Assembly: GCF_002352765.1 (NCBI RefSeq)
Contig: NZ_KZ293963.1
Span: forward strand, 4,180,559 to 4,244,558
Direction: 5' to 3'
DNA from: Alteribacter populi
GTDB lineage: Bacteria > Bacillota > Bacilli > Bacillales > Salisediminibacteriaceae
DNA: 64,000 nt
Shown piece after piece: positions 43,028 through 51,425 of this stretch (the first letter of the stretch is position 1; each line of letters starts with the position of its first letter). Under the pieces are notes generated by a model. It did no database searches. It was given only the letters and a program-made list of their open reading frames with translations, and was not told the DNA's origin. The position numbers were made by a program, and so were the translations under genes.

Positions 43028-43047
43028 GAAAAAGTGACTTAAATTAA

Positions 43048-43467
43048 TCAATTGTCATCTTTTTCTGTTTGGTTCATGTGTATTCTTCTCGCTCCGATTA
43101 ATCCCTTTTTCCAGTGAGACTTAAGTTTTGTGATTTTCACTTTCTTTCCTTGGCGAAAGGTATGAAGGATCTTTCCATTTCCTAAATAAAGGGCGACATG
43201 TCCAATCTTTTCAATCCCAGCTCTTTTTCTGCGCTTAGAAGTCGTAAAGAATAATAGATCACCTCTTTCTATTTTTTTTAGCGAGATTTCTGATCCTATT
43301 TGAAATTGTTGCCGCGAGTTTCTTGGAAGAGTAATGCCGTTTTTGTGAAAAATGTATTGAATAAATGAGCTGCAGTCAAAAGTGTTTGTTTGAAAGGGAG
43401 GAGCATTATATAAGTAAGGCACCCCCAAATGGTGCAACCCTGTAGAAATAATGTTATTGGTGCCCAT
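43048..43467 (-). CDS. NlpC/P60-family cysteine peptidase without signal peptide
   Basis: 139 residues, essentially a bare NlpC/P60 domain: nucleophile C32 (NTFDCSSFIQYIF), base H90 (KIGHVALYLG) and third polar residue His in GKILHTF. Members cut the D-Glu-diaminopimelate bond of peptidoglycan. It has no export signal and no binding domain, so it may act in the mother cell, as a recycled-peptide enzyme, or after release. GGAGG precedes ATG 43467. The very basic C-terminal half (KRRKRAG, KKVKITKLKSHWKKG) is notable. Confidence 0.85.
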   Translation of the reverse strand: MGTNNIISTGLHHLGVPYLYNAPPFQTNTFDCSSFIQYIFHKNGITLPRNSRQQFQIGSEISLKKIERGDLLFFTTSKRRKRAGIEKIGHVALYLGNGKILHTFRQGKKVKITKLKSHWKKGLIGARRIHMNQTEKDDN

Positions 43468-43876
43468 CTCTTAACCTCCATCTAGTAGTTGATAACTATA
43501 TTTTATTGTTGAAAATTGTCATTGATTGGACAAGAAGAGGAGGTCATATCTGTATTTTTAAAAGTCTGTTTCGTAAAGTTTGTTCCTTTTTAGGTATGCA
43601 ACAATTAGCAACAATCTTTTTTAGAAGATCTATTAGAACTATAATTTCGACAACATCTAATGAGGACCACTTCCACGGAAGAGGTCCTTTGCTTTTTTTC
43701 ACACTATTCGATAATTTTCAAGGAGTAGCTGACAATTTGTGTTAAAATAAGTGTAAATTCGACAGTAGACAAAAGATATTTTGGAAATAAACTACCTTAA
43801 GCATGAAAATCGATATGATTAATAAAATTTAAGAAGCATTGTTTTGAAAGCAAATTAGTTAGAAAGGAATGCGCTT
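43468..43876. other. Intergenic stretch with one terminator-like hairpin
   Basis: About 400 bases without a supported gene. AGGACC (43663-43668) pairs with GGTCCT (43683-43688) and is followed by TTTGCTTTTTTT, a plausible plus-strand terminator with no obvious gene in front of it. A 79-codon frame across the region has no ribosome binding site and was not accepted. The end carries AAAGGAATGCG, the site of the phospholipase-D-like gene. Confidence 0.4.
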
Positions 43877-45346
43877 ATGAACAGTGAAGTGGTGAAGGTT
43901 CAATATAAAAAGAAATGGACAATGAAGAGGGTCGGCCGGTATGTTGCCGGAGGGCTGGTTGGGATTTTCCTGCTTTCCTCATTATTTGGTTACTTTAAAC
44001 CGTTACCTGAAGGGATTTCTTATGAAGGAGAGGTCCATCAAGGCGATGTGGATTTATTAATTGATTTAACCTATTCGAGTGAGGACGGCACGAATAAGGA
44101 TCAAGTTATTTTTGATCACATTCATGACATGATCAATGGGTCAGAGGAATTTATTTTGGTGGATATGTTTTTATTTAATGATGATTATGATCGTGGTGAA
44201 GATTATCCTCCACTCGCACAAGATTTAGTGGATGCTCTAGTTGAAAAAAAGAAAGAATATCCCTCGATAGAAATCGTCGTTATGACGGATCCTATTAACA
44301 GCTTTTATGGGTCATATCAACCAGAACCATTTAATCAGTTGGAGGAATATGGTATTCACTTACTTGTGACTGATTTAACAGCTCTTAGAGACTCGAATCC
44401 TGCTTATTCTGGCTTTTGGCGGGCGATTCCCCAATGGTTTGGAAATTCCGAAAATGGCTGGCTACCAAATCCGTTTAGCCCGGATGCCCCTGAAGGAACA
44501 ATCCGCTCTTATTTGAAATTGTTGAACTTTAAAGCGAATCATCGGAAAGTAGTAATCAATGAAAAAGAAGGTTTTGTCACCTCTGCTAATCCTCATGACG
44601 CGAGTGGCTATCATTCTAATATTGGATTTGTTTTAAGAGGAAATATTTTAGAGGATCTCGTAGAATCAGAGCGAGCTGTTGCCGAAATGTCCGGTGCAAG
44701 TGAAGAATGGTTCGATTCGTTTGTTGTTGAGTCTACGGTCGAGGAGGACGTTGACTTAAACAAGGTTCAGATCATTACAGAGGGAAAAATAAAAGAGCAT
44801 TTAATTGAGGAGATCGGTGCTGCAAATGAAGATGATACGATTTATTTAGGCGCATTTTATTTATCCGATCGCAAGATAATTAAGGAATTGCTTAAAGCTG
44901 CGGATCGAGAGGTTGATGTCAGATTAATTTTAGATGCAAATAAGGATGCGTTCGGACGTGAGAAAAATGGTGTTCCAAACCGACCGGTAGCCTATGAACT
45001 AATGGAGAAATCAGATGGTAAAGTTCAAGTGAGGTGGTATAACACGAGCGGTGAGCAGTACCACACCAAGTTAATGATGATCGATAAGCCCGAAGAAGCA
45101 GTATTAATAGGAGGGTCAGCTAACTTTACGAAACGAAACCTCGGAGATTTAAACTTAGAAACAAACGTAAAGGTTGTCGGTGACCCGCAAGACGAAACGA
45201 TTGTGAATGCCAGAGATTATTTTACGATGCTTTGGACTAATGATGGTGCAAAATACACATTAGATTATGAGGAATATAAGGATGATTCGCGATTTAATCG
45301 GTGGTTATATCGTTTCCAAGAATGGAGCGGACTGTCGACGTTTTAA
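43877..45346 (+). CDS. Phospholipase D-like protein (cardiolipin synthase superfamily), membrane anchored
   Basis: 489 residues with an N-terminal anchor (about 23-41) and two PLD domains. The second HKD motif is complete (YHTKLMMIDK ... GGSANFT); the first reads NHRKVVINEKE ... TSANPHD with Glu where the motif Asp is expected. That layout matches YwiE-like or unassigned PLD proteins more than ClsA, which has two membrane segments. It may transfer or hydrolyse phosphatidyl groups at the outer membrane face. Monocistronic. Confidence 0.85.
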   Translation: MNSEVVKVQYKKKWTMKRVGRYVAGGLVGIFLLSSLFGYFKPLPEGISYEGEVHQGDVDLLIDLTYSSEDGTNKDQVIFDHIHDMINGSEEFILVDMFLFNDDYDRGEDYPPLAQDLVDALVEKKKEYPSIEIVVMTDPINSFYGSYQPEPFNQLEEYGIHLLVTDLTALRDSNPAYSGFWRAIPQWFGNSENGWLPNPFSPDAPEGTIRSYLKLLNFKANHRKVVINEKEGFVTSANPHDASGYHSNIGFVLRGNILEDLVESERAVAEMSGASEEWFDSFVVESTVEEDVDLNKVQIITEGKIKEHLIEEIGAANEDDTIYLGAFYLSDRKIIKELLKAADREVDVRLILDANKDAFGREKNGVPNRPVAYELMEKSDGKVQVRWYNTSGEQYHTKLMMIDKPEEAVLIGGSANFTKRNLGDLNLETNVKVVGDPQDETIVNARDYFTMLWTNDGAKYTLDYEEYKDDSRFNRWLYRFQEWSGLSTF

Positions 45347-45366
45347 AGGAACAGATAGTGTAGGAA

Positions 45367-45395
45367 GACTAGTCAGTGAGGCTAGTCTTTTTTGG
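45367..45395 (+). terminator. Intrinsic terminator of the phospholipase D-like gene
   Basis: AGACTAG pairs with CTAGTCT around an 8- to 10-base loop, followed by TTTTTT. Confidence 0.8.
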
Positions 45396-45477
45396 GTGTG
45401 GAGTGAGCTTTTCGGCATGCTGAGCTATGATTCCGGCAACGAACGAAACTATCTAACTTTTAAAGTTTAACTCACAG

Positions 45478-45506
45478 TTGACAATTGGAAGAAACCGTCA
45501 TACGAT
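45478..45506 (+). promoter_or_regulatory. Promoter of the ABC-F leader transcript
   Basis: TTGACA (45478-45483), exact 17-base spacer, TACGAT (45501-45506). Transcription would start near 45514, about 375 bases before the ABC-F start codon. A second possible -10 box, TAATAT, is at 45846-45851. Confidence 0.65.
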
Positions 45507-45541
45507 AATTGTAACTTAATGAAAGGAAGGTACCTTATACA

Positions 45542-45553
45542 ATGAAGCAGTAA
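45542..45553 (+). CDS. Three-codon upstream ORF (MKQ-stop) in the ABC-F leader
   Basis: AAAGGAAGG (45523-45531) lies 10 bases before ATG AAG CAG TAA. A strong ribosome binding site in front of a three-codon ORF, just after a good promoter, has no use other than regulation. Ribosome stalling by an antibiotic on such a minimal ORF is the known trigger of attenuators in front of some ABC-F genes. Right after it, TAATCCTA (45551-45558) can pair with TAGGATTA (45600-45607). Translation is not proven. Confidence 0.45.
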   Translation: MKQ

Positions 45554-45669
45554 TCCTAATTTATTAGACATTAATTTTACTTTATTTAATTTTGTCTAGA
45601 TAGGATTAGTCTGTCCATTTTTAGGTAGCTTACTTTAACAATAGAAATAGTGATTTATCCTCTTAAATG

Positions 45670-45815
45670 CATGTTAAAAAAAGAGCCGAGAAATTCAGGG
45701 AAACGCGACTTTGAGCATCGGGACGTATGTGGTTATAAACGCCACGTCCTGTGGGAACGCCTGTGCTAGCACTTCCTCAACGTTGCGACAGCTATTTTTT
45801 CGAACTTTTTGAACT
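45670..45815 (+). repeat. Dispersed intergenic repeat, family B, copy 2 (inside the ABC-F leader)
   Basis: Shares AGAGCCGAG, GAGCATCGGGACGTATGT, GCCACGTCCTGTGG, TGCGACAGCTATTTT and CTTTTTGAAC with 38845-39060. It lies between the upstream ORF and the attenuator hairpin of the ABC-F gene. Confidence 0.7.
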
Positions 45816-45860
45816 TCCATAGGAGATAGTCTATTTCTGTTTACCTAATATACATCTAAT

Positions 45861-45889
45861 CCTCTCTAGCACTATAGGGAGGTTTTTTT
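45861..45889 (+). terminator. Attenuator-type terminator overlapping the ABC-F ribosome binding site
   Basis: CCTCTCTA (45861-45868) pairs with TAGGGAGG (45875-45882; one G-U pair), loop GCACTA, then seven T (45883-45889) directly followed by the ABC-F ATG at 45890. The GGGAGG of the 3' arm is the only ribosome binding site of the gene, so the hairpin could both end transcription and block translation. Confidence 0.75.
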
Positions 45890-47506
45890 ATGCTTTTATT
45901 AGAAGCGAATCAAATTGAAAAAAGTTATGGTGACCGTCTTATTATAAAGGTGGAGCAGCTTCAAGTATACGAAGGTGATCGTATCGGTATCGTTGGTAAA
46001 AATGGTGAAGGGAAATCAACACTTCTAAAAATGATAGTTGGTGAACTTGAGCCTGATCAAGGTAAGGTGCAGAAATTTTGCTCAGTTGCTTATATTCCCC
46101 AACTTGAGGACGCGGGTTTTACGGGGGCTGACAAAGAAAACAACCAGTGGAACGTACCCTTGGGCGATTCTCTTAGCGGGGGTGAAGAAACGCGGAAGAA
46201 AATTGCTGCCGCTCTTTCATCAGATGCAAATGTTATTGTCGCCGATGAACCAACCAGTCATCTCGATGTGAAAGGCGTTGAAAAATTTGAGCAAGAAATG
46301 CAAAGCTTTCGAGGTGCTTTTGTGATTATTTCCCATGACCGACAACTGTTGAATCAAGTTTGTACGTCAATTTGGGAAGTGGAAGGTGGTGAGGTCACCA
46401 CTTATGAAGGAAATTACAGTGACTACTTGGATCAAAAAGGGCACGCGAAAAAGCGAGAGTGGTTTGAGTATGAACAGTATCAGAAGGAAAAAGAACGGTT
46501 AGTTCAAGCAAAATTAGAGAAAAGTAAGCATTCTAAGTCACTAAAAAAAGCCCCAAAAAGGATGGGCAATTCCGAGGCGAGGCTCCATAAAAGAAGTGTG
46601 GGCCTAAAGAAAGCTAAGCTCGATAAAAGTGGTAAATCGATTCAATCAAGAATTGATCAGTTAGAGAAAAAGGAAAGGCCAAAAACCGAAGATGAGCTTA
46701 TTTTTGATATGAGTCATTTTAAACCAATCCACAGTCGTGCGGTCGTGTCGTTTGATCGAGTGAGTGCACGGGTGGGTGCTAGGACACTGTTTACGGATTT
46801 ACAAGGATTCATTAAACCAGGAGAAAAAGTAGCAATAACCGGGGATAATGGCACAGGTAAATCTACCCTGCTGAAAATGCTTGTCAGAGGTTATGATGGG
46901 ATTTCTGTTGCACAACCAGCAGTGATCGGATATTTTCACCAGCAGTTAGAAAATCTTGAAGAAAATAAGTCGATTTTAGAAAACGTGAAAGAAACGAGTC
47001 AATACTCAGAACAGTTTATCCGTACGGTTTTATCAAGGCTGCTTTTTAAACGAGAAGAGGTTCAAAAGCAAGTTCATATGTTAAGTGGAGGAGAGCGTGT
47101 AAAAACGGCGTTAGCCAAAGTGTTTTTAGGTGATTATAACGTTTTGTTACTCGACGAGCCGACGAATTTTCTCGACCTTCATACAAAAGAAGCGCTGCAA
47201 ACTGTTCTAAAATCGTACCCGGGGACAATTCTTTTTGTTACTCATGATCGATATTTTGTTAAAGAATTAGCAAAGCGTGTCATTGTTATTGAAAACGAGA
47301 AAGCGGTTTTAAAAGAAATTGATAATCTTAATCAAATCGATAAATCGGTTGGAAAACAAAATGATGAGTCTAATGCACTCGCCATTGAGATGGAGTTAAC
47401 TGAGACGATTAGTAAATTATCAATGTCGGTTGGGGATAAGGAGAAGGAGGAGTTAGAGGAAAAATATCAGGAATTGTTAAAAATGAGAAAACGATTAAAC
47501 AAATAA
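45890..47506 (+). CDS. ABC-F ribosome-associated ATPase, antibiotic-resistance type (Vga/VmlR/Msr-like)
   Basis: 538 residues, two ATPase domains and no membrane segments. Walker A motifs GKNGEGKST (36-44) and GDNGTGKST (about 318-326), signatures LSGGEETRK and LSGGERVKT, Walker B VIVADEPTSHLD and VLLLDEPTNFLD. The first domain is short after Walker A (IPQLEDAGFTGADKENNQW), and the interdomain linker is long and basic (about residues 180-270), features of target-protecting ABC-F proteins. C-terminal coiled coil from about 490. Likely dislodges ribosome-bound antibiotics; spectrum unknown. Preceded by an attenuator-like leader. Confidence 0.9.
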   Translation: MLLLEANQIEKSYGDRLIIKVEQLQVYEGDRIGIVGKNGEGKSTLLKMIVGELEPDQGKVQKFCSVAYIPQLEDAGFTGADKENNQWNVPLGDSLSGGEETRKKIAAALSSDANVIVADEPTSHLDVKGVEKFEQEMQSFRGAFVIISHDRQLLNQVCTSIWEVEGGEVTTYEGNYSDYLDQKGHAKKREWFEYEQYQKEKERLVQAKLEKSKHSKSLKKAPKRMGNSEARLHKRSVGLKKAKLDKSGKSIQSRIDQLEKKERPKTEDELIFDMSHFKPIHSRAVVSFDRVSARVGARTLFTDLQGFIKPGEKVAITGDNGTGKSTLLKMLVRGYDGISVAQPAVIGYFHQQLENLEENKSILENVKETSQYSEQFIRTVLSRLLFKREEVQKQVHMLSGGERVKTALAKVFLGDYNVLLLDEPTNFLDLHTKEALQTVLKSYPGTILFVTHDRYFVKELAKRVIVIENEKAVLKEIDNLNQIDKSVGKQNDESNALAIEMELTETISKLSMSVGDKEKEELEEKYQELLKMRKRLNK

Positions 47507-47512
47507 GGTGAG

Positions 47513-47548
47513 AAATAACAGCGGGGGCCGTTTCCGCTGTTATTTTAT
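47513..47548 (+). terminator. Intrinsic terminator of the ABC-F gene
   Basis: AAATAACAGCGG (47513-47524) pairs with CCGCTGTTATTT (47534-47545), followed by TATTT. Confidence 0.85.
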
Positions 47549-47559
47549 TTAAAGCCAAA

Positions 47560-47645
47560 AGCAACCTTCACGTCTCTTGTATCAAGTGAAAAACATCCTT
47601 GAGACTTAAAAACAGGCAGTGGAAGCTAACGTTGTTATTTGTTAC
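47560..47645 (+). repeat. Dispersed intergenic repeat, family C, partial copy
   Basis: ACCTTCACGTCTC...CATCCTTGAGACTTAAAA and GGAAGCTAACGTTGTTATTT match the left part of 34965-35060 (ACCTTCATACCGCTCGTCTC, CATCCTTGAGACTTTAAAA, GAGCTAAACGCTGTTTTTA). Confidence 0.6.
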
Positions 47646-47807
47646 CAAAAATTAACAATTATCGTTTGAATCATGGTTTTCAATGACGATATCATCGTCT
47701 CTCGTGCTCTCTAAGGGCGAATACGATGATTAAATGAACTTGTTGGATAAATGGTGACGCTTTCATACGGTATATCCCCCTATTTCTCACTACCTCATGT
47801 TTACCCC

Positions 47808-47835
47808 TTGAAGTCAAAAATGAGAATGTTACGAT
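47808..47835 (+). promoter_or_regulatory. Candidate promoter of the proline operon
   Basis: TTGAAG (47808-47813), 16-base spacer, TACGAT (47830-47835). Suboptimal in spacer and boxes, which would suit an osmotically tuned promoter. No T-box or other riboswitch was found in the 445-base gap upstream. Confidence 0.35.
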
Positions 47836-47951
47836 TATTAGCGTGATTCAAAAGAGCAGATCAAGAATGTAACAGCCAAGAATAATAACTTTAAAAAAAC
47901 AGACGAAATTTTAACAGAAAAGCAACTCAACTTAAGGAGATGGATACTTTT

Positions 47952-48794
47952 ATGTCAACAAATTTACGCGTAGCCTTTATCGGGGCAGGAAATATGGCAG
48001 AAGCGATGATTTCTGGGATTGTCAAAACGGGAACATTAGAACCAGAGCAAGTGATCGTTACGAACCGAAGTAACGAAGATCGCTTACTGGAACTTCATAA
48101 CCAATATGGAATTCAAGGAATCGTTCGGGATCGCTTACCGATATCATCGGCGGACGTAATTATATTGGCGATGAAGCCAAAAGACGCCGAGGAGTCACTT
48201 ATTTCGATTAAAGATCAAATCCGTCCGAATCAAGTGGTGATGAGCGTATTAGCTGGCATATCCACTTCATTTATGGAAGAGCATTTACAAGACGGGCAGC
48301 AGGTGATTCGCGTAATGCCAAACACTTCAAGCATGATTCAAGAATCAGCTACAGCCATCTCACCCGGTGAACATGTGACAATGAAAAACGTGAAGGTTGC
48401 TAAAAGCTTACTAAGATGCATCGGTGAAGTGTATGTGATAGAAGAAGAGCAAATGGACTTATTTACTGGAATTGCTGGAAGCGGTCCTGCTTACTTTTAT
48501 TATCTCATGGAAAACATCGAAAAAACGGCGATTGAGAACGGCATGAGTGTTGCTAAAGCAAGAGAGATTGGCGCTCAAACGATCTTAGGTGCAGCAAAAA
48601 TGATGCTTGAGCGTGACGAAACACCAGCGGAACTTCGCAAAAATATTACTTCTCCGAATGGCACAACCGCATCTGGTCTTGAAGCACTGGCTGATAGTGG
48701 CGGAGGAAGTGCGATCAAAGCTGCCGTTCTAGGCGCAATGAACCGTTCAAAAGAAATCAGTGAACAGCTAGAAAAAACACCGGTCCACCAATAA
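47952..48794 (+). CDS. proH: Pyrroline-5-carboxylate reductase (ProH/ProC)
   Basis: 280 residues. N-terminal Rossmann fold VAFIGAGNMAEAMISGI for NADPH, MKPKD loop, and the C-terminal P5CR signature in GSGPAYFYYLMENIEKTA and SPNGTTASGLEAL. Final step of proline synthesis (P5C to proline). The ATG at 47952 matches the family start; AAGGAG is 12 bases upstream and too close to an ATG at 47940. Gene order reductase-kinase-dehydrogenase is that of the proHJA osmostress operon of halotolerant bacilli, and there is no T-box, unlike biosynthetic proBA-proI operons. Confidence 0.92.
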   Translation: MSTNLRVAFIGAGNMAEAMISGIVKTGTLEPEQVIVTNRSNEDRLLELHNQYGIQGIVRDRLPISSADVIILAMKPKDAEESLISIKDQIRPNQVVMSVLAGISTSFMEEHLQDGQQVIRVMPNTSSMIQESATAISPGEHVTMKNVKVAKSLLRCIGEVYVIEEEQMDLFTGIAGSGPAYFYYLMENIEKTAIENGMSVAKAREIGAQTILGAAKMMLERDETPAELRKNITSPNGTTASGLEALADSGGGSAIKAAVLGAMNRSKEISEQLEKTPVHQ

Positions 48795-48821
48795 TAGGAA
48801 CGTAGGAGTGAATCAACAAAC

Positions 48822-49940
48822 ATGTCGCTAACAAAACGAGTCGTAATTAAAATTGGAAGCAGCTCATTAACGAGCCAATCAGGAGACATTAGTCGTAGAA
48901 AACTTGAAAATTTAACAGACCAAGTTGCGGAGCTGAAAGACCAAGGACACGAAGTCTTGCTTGTTTCATCTGGTGCAGTAGCCGCTGGTTATCGTACCCT
49001 TGGGTTTGTAAATCGACCAGATTCCCTGCCGGAAAAGCAAGCTGCTGCTTCCGTTGGCCAAGGGCGTTTGATCGAAACGTATTCTGAACTTTTTTCTTCA
49101 CATGGCTATGCTGCATCTCAAATTTTAATTACACGTAGCGATTTTTCAGAAGAAAAGCGTTATAACAATGTTCGCAACACCATTAACGTTCTCTTAGAGC
49201 GAGGGATAGTACCCATTGTGAATGAAAATGATACCGTTACTACTGACCGACTTTGCTTCGGGGATAATGACACCCTTTCTGCCAAGGTCGCAGGTCTTGC
49301 CGCAGCGGATCAACTGATTATTTTATCCGATATTGATGGTCTGTATAACGCGGACCCGCGAAAAGACTCATCAGCTGAATTATTAGAGAAAGTATCAGAA
49401 ATTACCGAAGACATTGAAGACATGGCAGGTGAACCAGGGTCGGATGTTGGAACAGGCGGGATGCGTTCTAAAATCGATGCCTTTAAAATTTCAATGGCAT
49501 CCGGCATTCCATCTTTCTTGGGACGTTCTGGTGTGGATAACATCTTAGTTGAAGCAGTGAATGAAACAGCAACTGGCACGTATTTTACGTGCAAAGAATC
49601 TGATCCAAATTTAGATCATAAACGTCAATGGATCGCATTTAACTCAGGTCCGGAAGGCGAGATTACGATAGAAGAAGAGGCAAGACACGCGATTGTCGAT
49701 GATAAAACGCATTTACTCCCGAGTCAGGTGTATCAAATCAACGGACACTTTGATAAAGGCTCGGTTGTTCACATTAAAGATGTAAATGGTACAAAGCTAG
49801 GGCTAGGTAAAATGAATTATTCCTCAGAAGACTTAGCGAAATTTCAAATGAGAAAAACGCAAGACCCATCGCAGGAAGCTGTAATGAATAGTGAAGCGTT
49901 CGTTTGTGAGCTTGAAATTGCAATACCTGTCGGTGTATAA
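48822..49940 (+). CDS. proJ: Glutamate 5-kinase (ProJ/ProB)
   Basis: 372 residues: amino acid kinase domain (VVIKIGSSSLTSQSG, SSGAVAAGYRTLG, NENDTV, LSDIDGLYNADPR, GTGGMRSKIDAFK) followed by a C-terminal PUA domain (about 280-360). Phosphorylates glutamate, the committed step. In anabolic ProB the kinase is inhibited by proline; osmostress forms are less sensitive, which sequence alone does not show. TAGGAGTGA upstream of ATG 48822; 27 bases after the reductase gene. Confidence 0.94.
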   Translation: MSLTKRVVIKIGSSSLTSQSGDISRRKLENLTDQVAELKDQGHEVLLVSSGAVAAGYRTLGFVNRPDSLPEKQAAASVGQGRLIETYSELFSSHGYAASQILITRSDFSEEKRYNNVRNTINVLLERGIVPIVNENDTVTTDRLCFGDNDTLSAKVAGLAAADQLIILSDIDGLYNADPRKDSSAELLEKVSEITEDIEDMAGEPGSDVGTGGMRSKIDAFKISMASGIPSFLGRSGVDNILVEAVNETATGTYFTCKESDPNLDHKRQWIAFNSGPEGEITIEEEARHAIVDDKTHLLPSQVYQINGHFDKGSVVHIKDVNGTKLGLGKMNYSSEDLAKFQMRKTQDPSQEAVMNSEAFVCELEIAIPVGV

Positions 49941-49958
49941 ATTAGAAGGAGTGATTGG

Positions 49959-51221
49959 GTGACGACAGTCGTCGAACCAGTAAACGTAAAAGCACAAGCA
50001 AAACTAGCACAAAAAGCATCAAAATCTTTAGGCATGCTCTCGACTGAAGAAAAAAATGAAGCACTTCGTGTAGTGGCTGACCATTTAGACCAAAATACAG
50101 CCGCAATTATGACTGCGAACGAACAAGATCTACAAAACGGTCGTGAAGCGAATTTCGAGGATGCTTATATGGACCGTCTTGCATTAAGTGAAGGGCGTAT
50201 TCAGGAATTTGCTCAAGGACTTCGAGATGTAGCAAAGCTAGAAGATCCTGCCGGTGAAGTTGTAACGGAATGGACGCTTGAAAACGGTTTGGATGTCCAA
50301 ACGATTCGTGTACCGCTTGGCGTTATTGGTATGATCTATGAAGCACGTCCGAACGTAACCGTGGACGCTACCGGTTTGGCTTTGAAATCCGGTAATGCGA
50401 TCGTGTTAAAAGGTGGATCCACAGCGATACACTCAAACCGAGCAATTGTCAAATTAATGAAAGAAGCACTTGGGAATACAGCTGTTTCAGCTGATGCTGT
50501 CCAATTTATTGATAGCACAGACCGTGAAGCAACAGAACAACTTTTCACAATGAAAGAGCACATTGACGTGCTCATTCCTCGTGGCGGCGGAAAACTGATT
50601 CAGGCTGTGGTCAACAACGCAACAGTGCCCGTATTAGAAACAGGGGTTGGAAACTGTCACATTTATGTTGATAAAGACGCGGATGTAGATAAAGCGATTT
50701 CGATTTTTGTAAATGCAAAAACAGATCGCCCAGCTGTGTGTAACGCAGCGGAAACGTTAATTATCCACCGCGAATGGTTGAAGGCAAATAAAGACGCCCT
50801 AGTTAAGGCATTGGAGAAGCACAGCATTGGTGTATACGGTGATGAAAGTGCCGTTGCAGCAATCCCTGGTGCAAAATCAGCTACCGAAGACAATTGGGCG
50901 AAGGAATTTTTAAGCTTAGACGTTGCAGTTAAAATCGTAGACGATGCATCTGAAGCGATCGAACACATCGACACCTATGGCACGAAGCATTCAGAAGCGA
51001 TTGTCACTGAAAATGCTGAAACAGCAAAGCGTTTTATGGGACTCGTGGACGCGGCAGCTATTTATCATAACGCATCTACTCGTTTTACAGATGGAAGTGC
51101 GTTAGGCTTCGGCGCTGAGATCGGAATTTCCACACAAAAGCTTCACGCGCGCGGACCCATGGGTCTTCCTGCATTGACGACAGTGAAATATGTGATGAGT
51201 GGGAACGGGCAAGTGAGATAA
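49959..51221 (+). CDS. proA: Glutamate-5-semialdehyde dehydrogenase (ProA)
   Basis: 420 residues of the gamma-glutamyl phosphate reductase family: VIGMIYEARPNVTVDATGLALKSGN-type NADP-binding region, catalytic Cys in RPAVCNAAETL, and C-terminal GFGAEIGISTQKLHARGPMGL. Reduces glutamyl-5-phosphate to the semialdehyde that cyclises to P5C. GTG start at 49959 with AAGGAGTGA seven bases upstream; 18 bases after the kinase gene and followed by the operon terminator. Confidence 0.95.
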   Translation: MTTVVEPVNVKAQAKLAQKASKSLGMLSTEEKNEALRVVADHLDQNTAAIMTANEQDLQNGREANFEDAYMDRLALSEGRIQEFAQGLRDVAKLEDPAGEVVTEWTLENGLDVQTIRVPLGVIGMIYEARPNVTVDATGLALKSGNAIVLKGGSTAIHSNRAIVKLMKEALGNTAVSADAVQFIDSTDREATEQLFTMKEHIDVLIPRGGGKLIQAVVNNATVPVLETGVGNCHIYVDKDADVDKAISIFVNAKTDRPAVCNAAETLIIHREWLKANKDALVKALEKHSIGVYGDESAVAAIPGAKSATEDNWAKEFLSLDVAVKIVDDASEAIEHIDTYGTKHSEAIVTENAETAKRFMGLVDAAAIYHNASTRFTDGSALGFGAEIGISTQKLHARGPMGLPALTTVKYVMSGNGQVR

Positions 51222-51236
51222 ATGAAATGAGAGAGG

Positions 51237-51267
51237 ACCAATCCTGAGGCGGGATTGGTTTTTTTTA
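51237..51267 (+). terminator. Intrinsic terminator of the proline operon
   Basis: ACCAATCC (51237-51244) pairs with GGATTGGT (51252-51259), followed by seven or more T. Confidence 0.85.
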
Positions 51268-51277
51268 AGAAAGGAAT

Positions 51278-51425
51278 AAAGGTTCTTTTCGTATAGGAGT
51301 ATTTATTTGAGTAATCTATCAGCGGAAATCAGCATGATATCAGCGGAAATAGTTCGAATATCAGCGATTCGACAAATAACGCGCATTACACTAAATGAAA
51401 GCAGCTTTGATAAAAGACCGCTATT
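51278..51425 (+). repeat. Microrepeat cluster and repeat fragments after proA
   Basis: Three tandem-like units TATCAGCGGAAAT, TATCAGCGGAAAT, TATCAGCGATTCG between about 51316 and 51371, flanked by AATAAAGGTTCTTTTCG (also at 35050) and GATAAAAGACCGCT (also near 39361). These AGCGGAAA/AGCGATTCG units are a common low-complexity element in Bacillus intergenic DNA. Confidence 0.55.

Noticed and set aside
43506..43745. 79-codon frame upstream of the phospholipase D-like gene
   Set aside because: No ribosome binding site, low-complexity composition, and a terminator hairpin inside it.
51310..51385. Possible CRISPR-like array from the TATCAGCG units
   Set aside because: Only three short units with irregular 7-10-base spacing and no cas genes; better explained as intergenic microrepeats.
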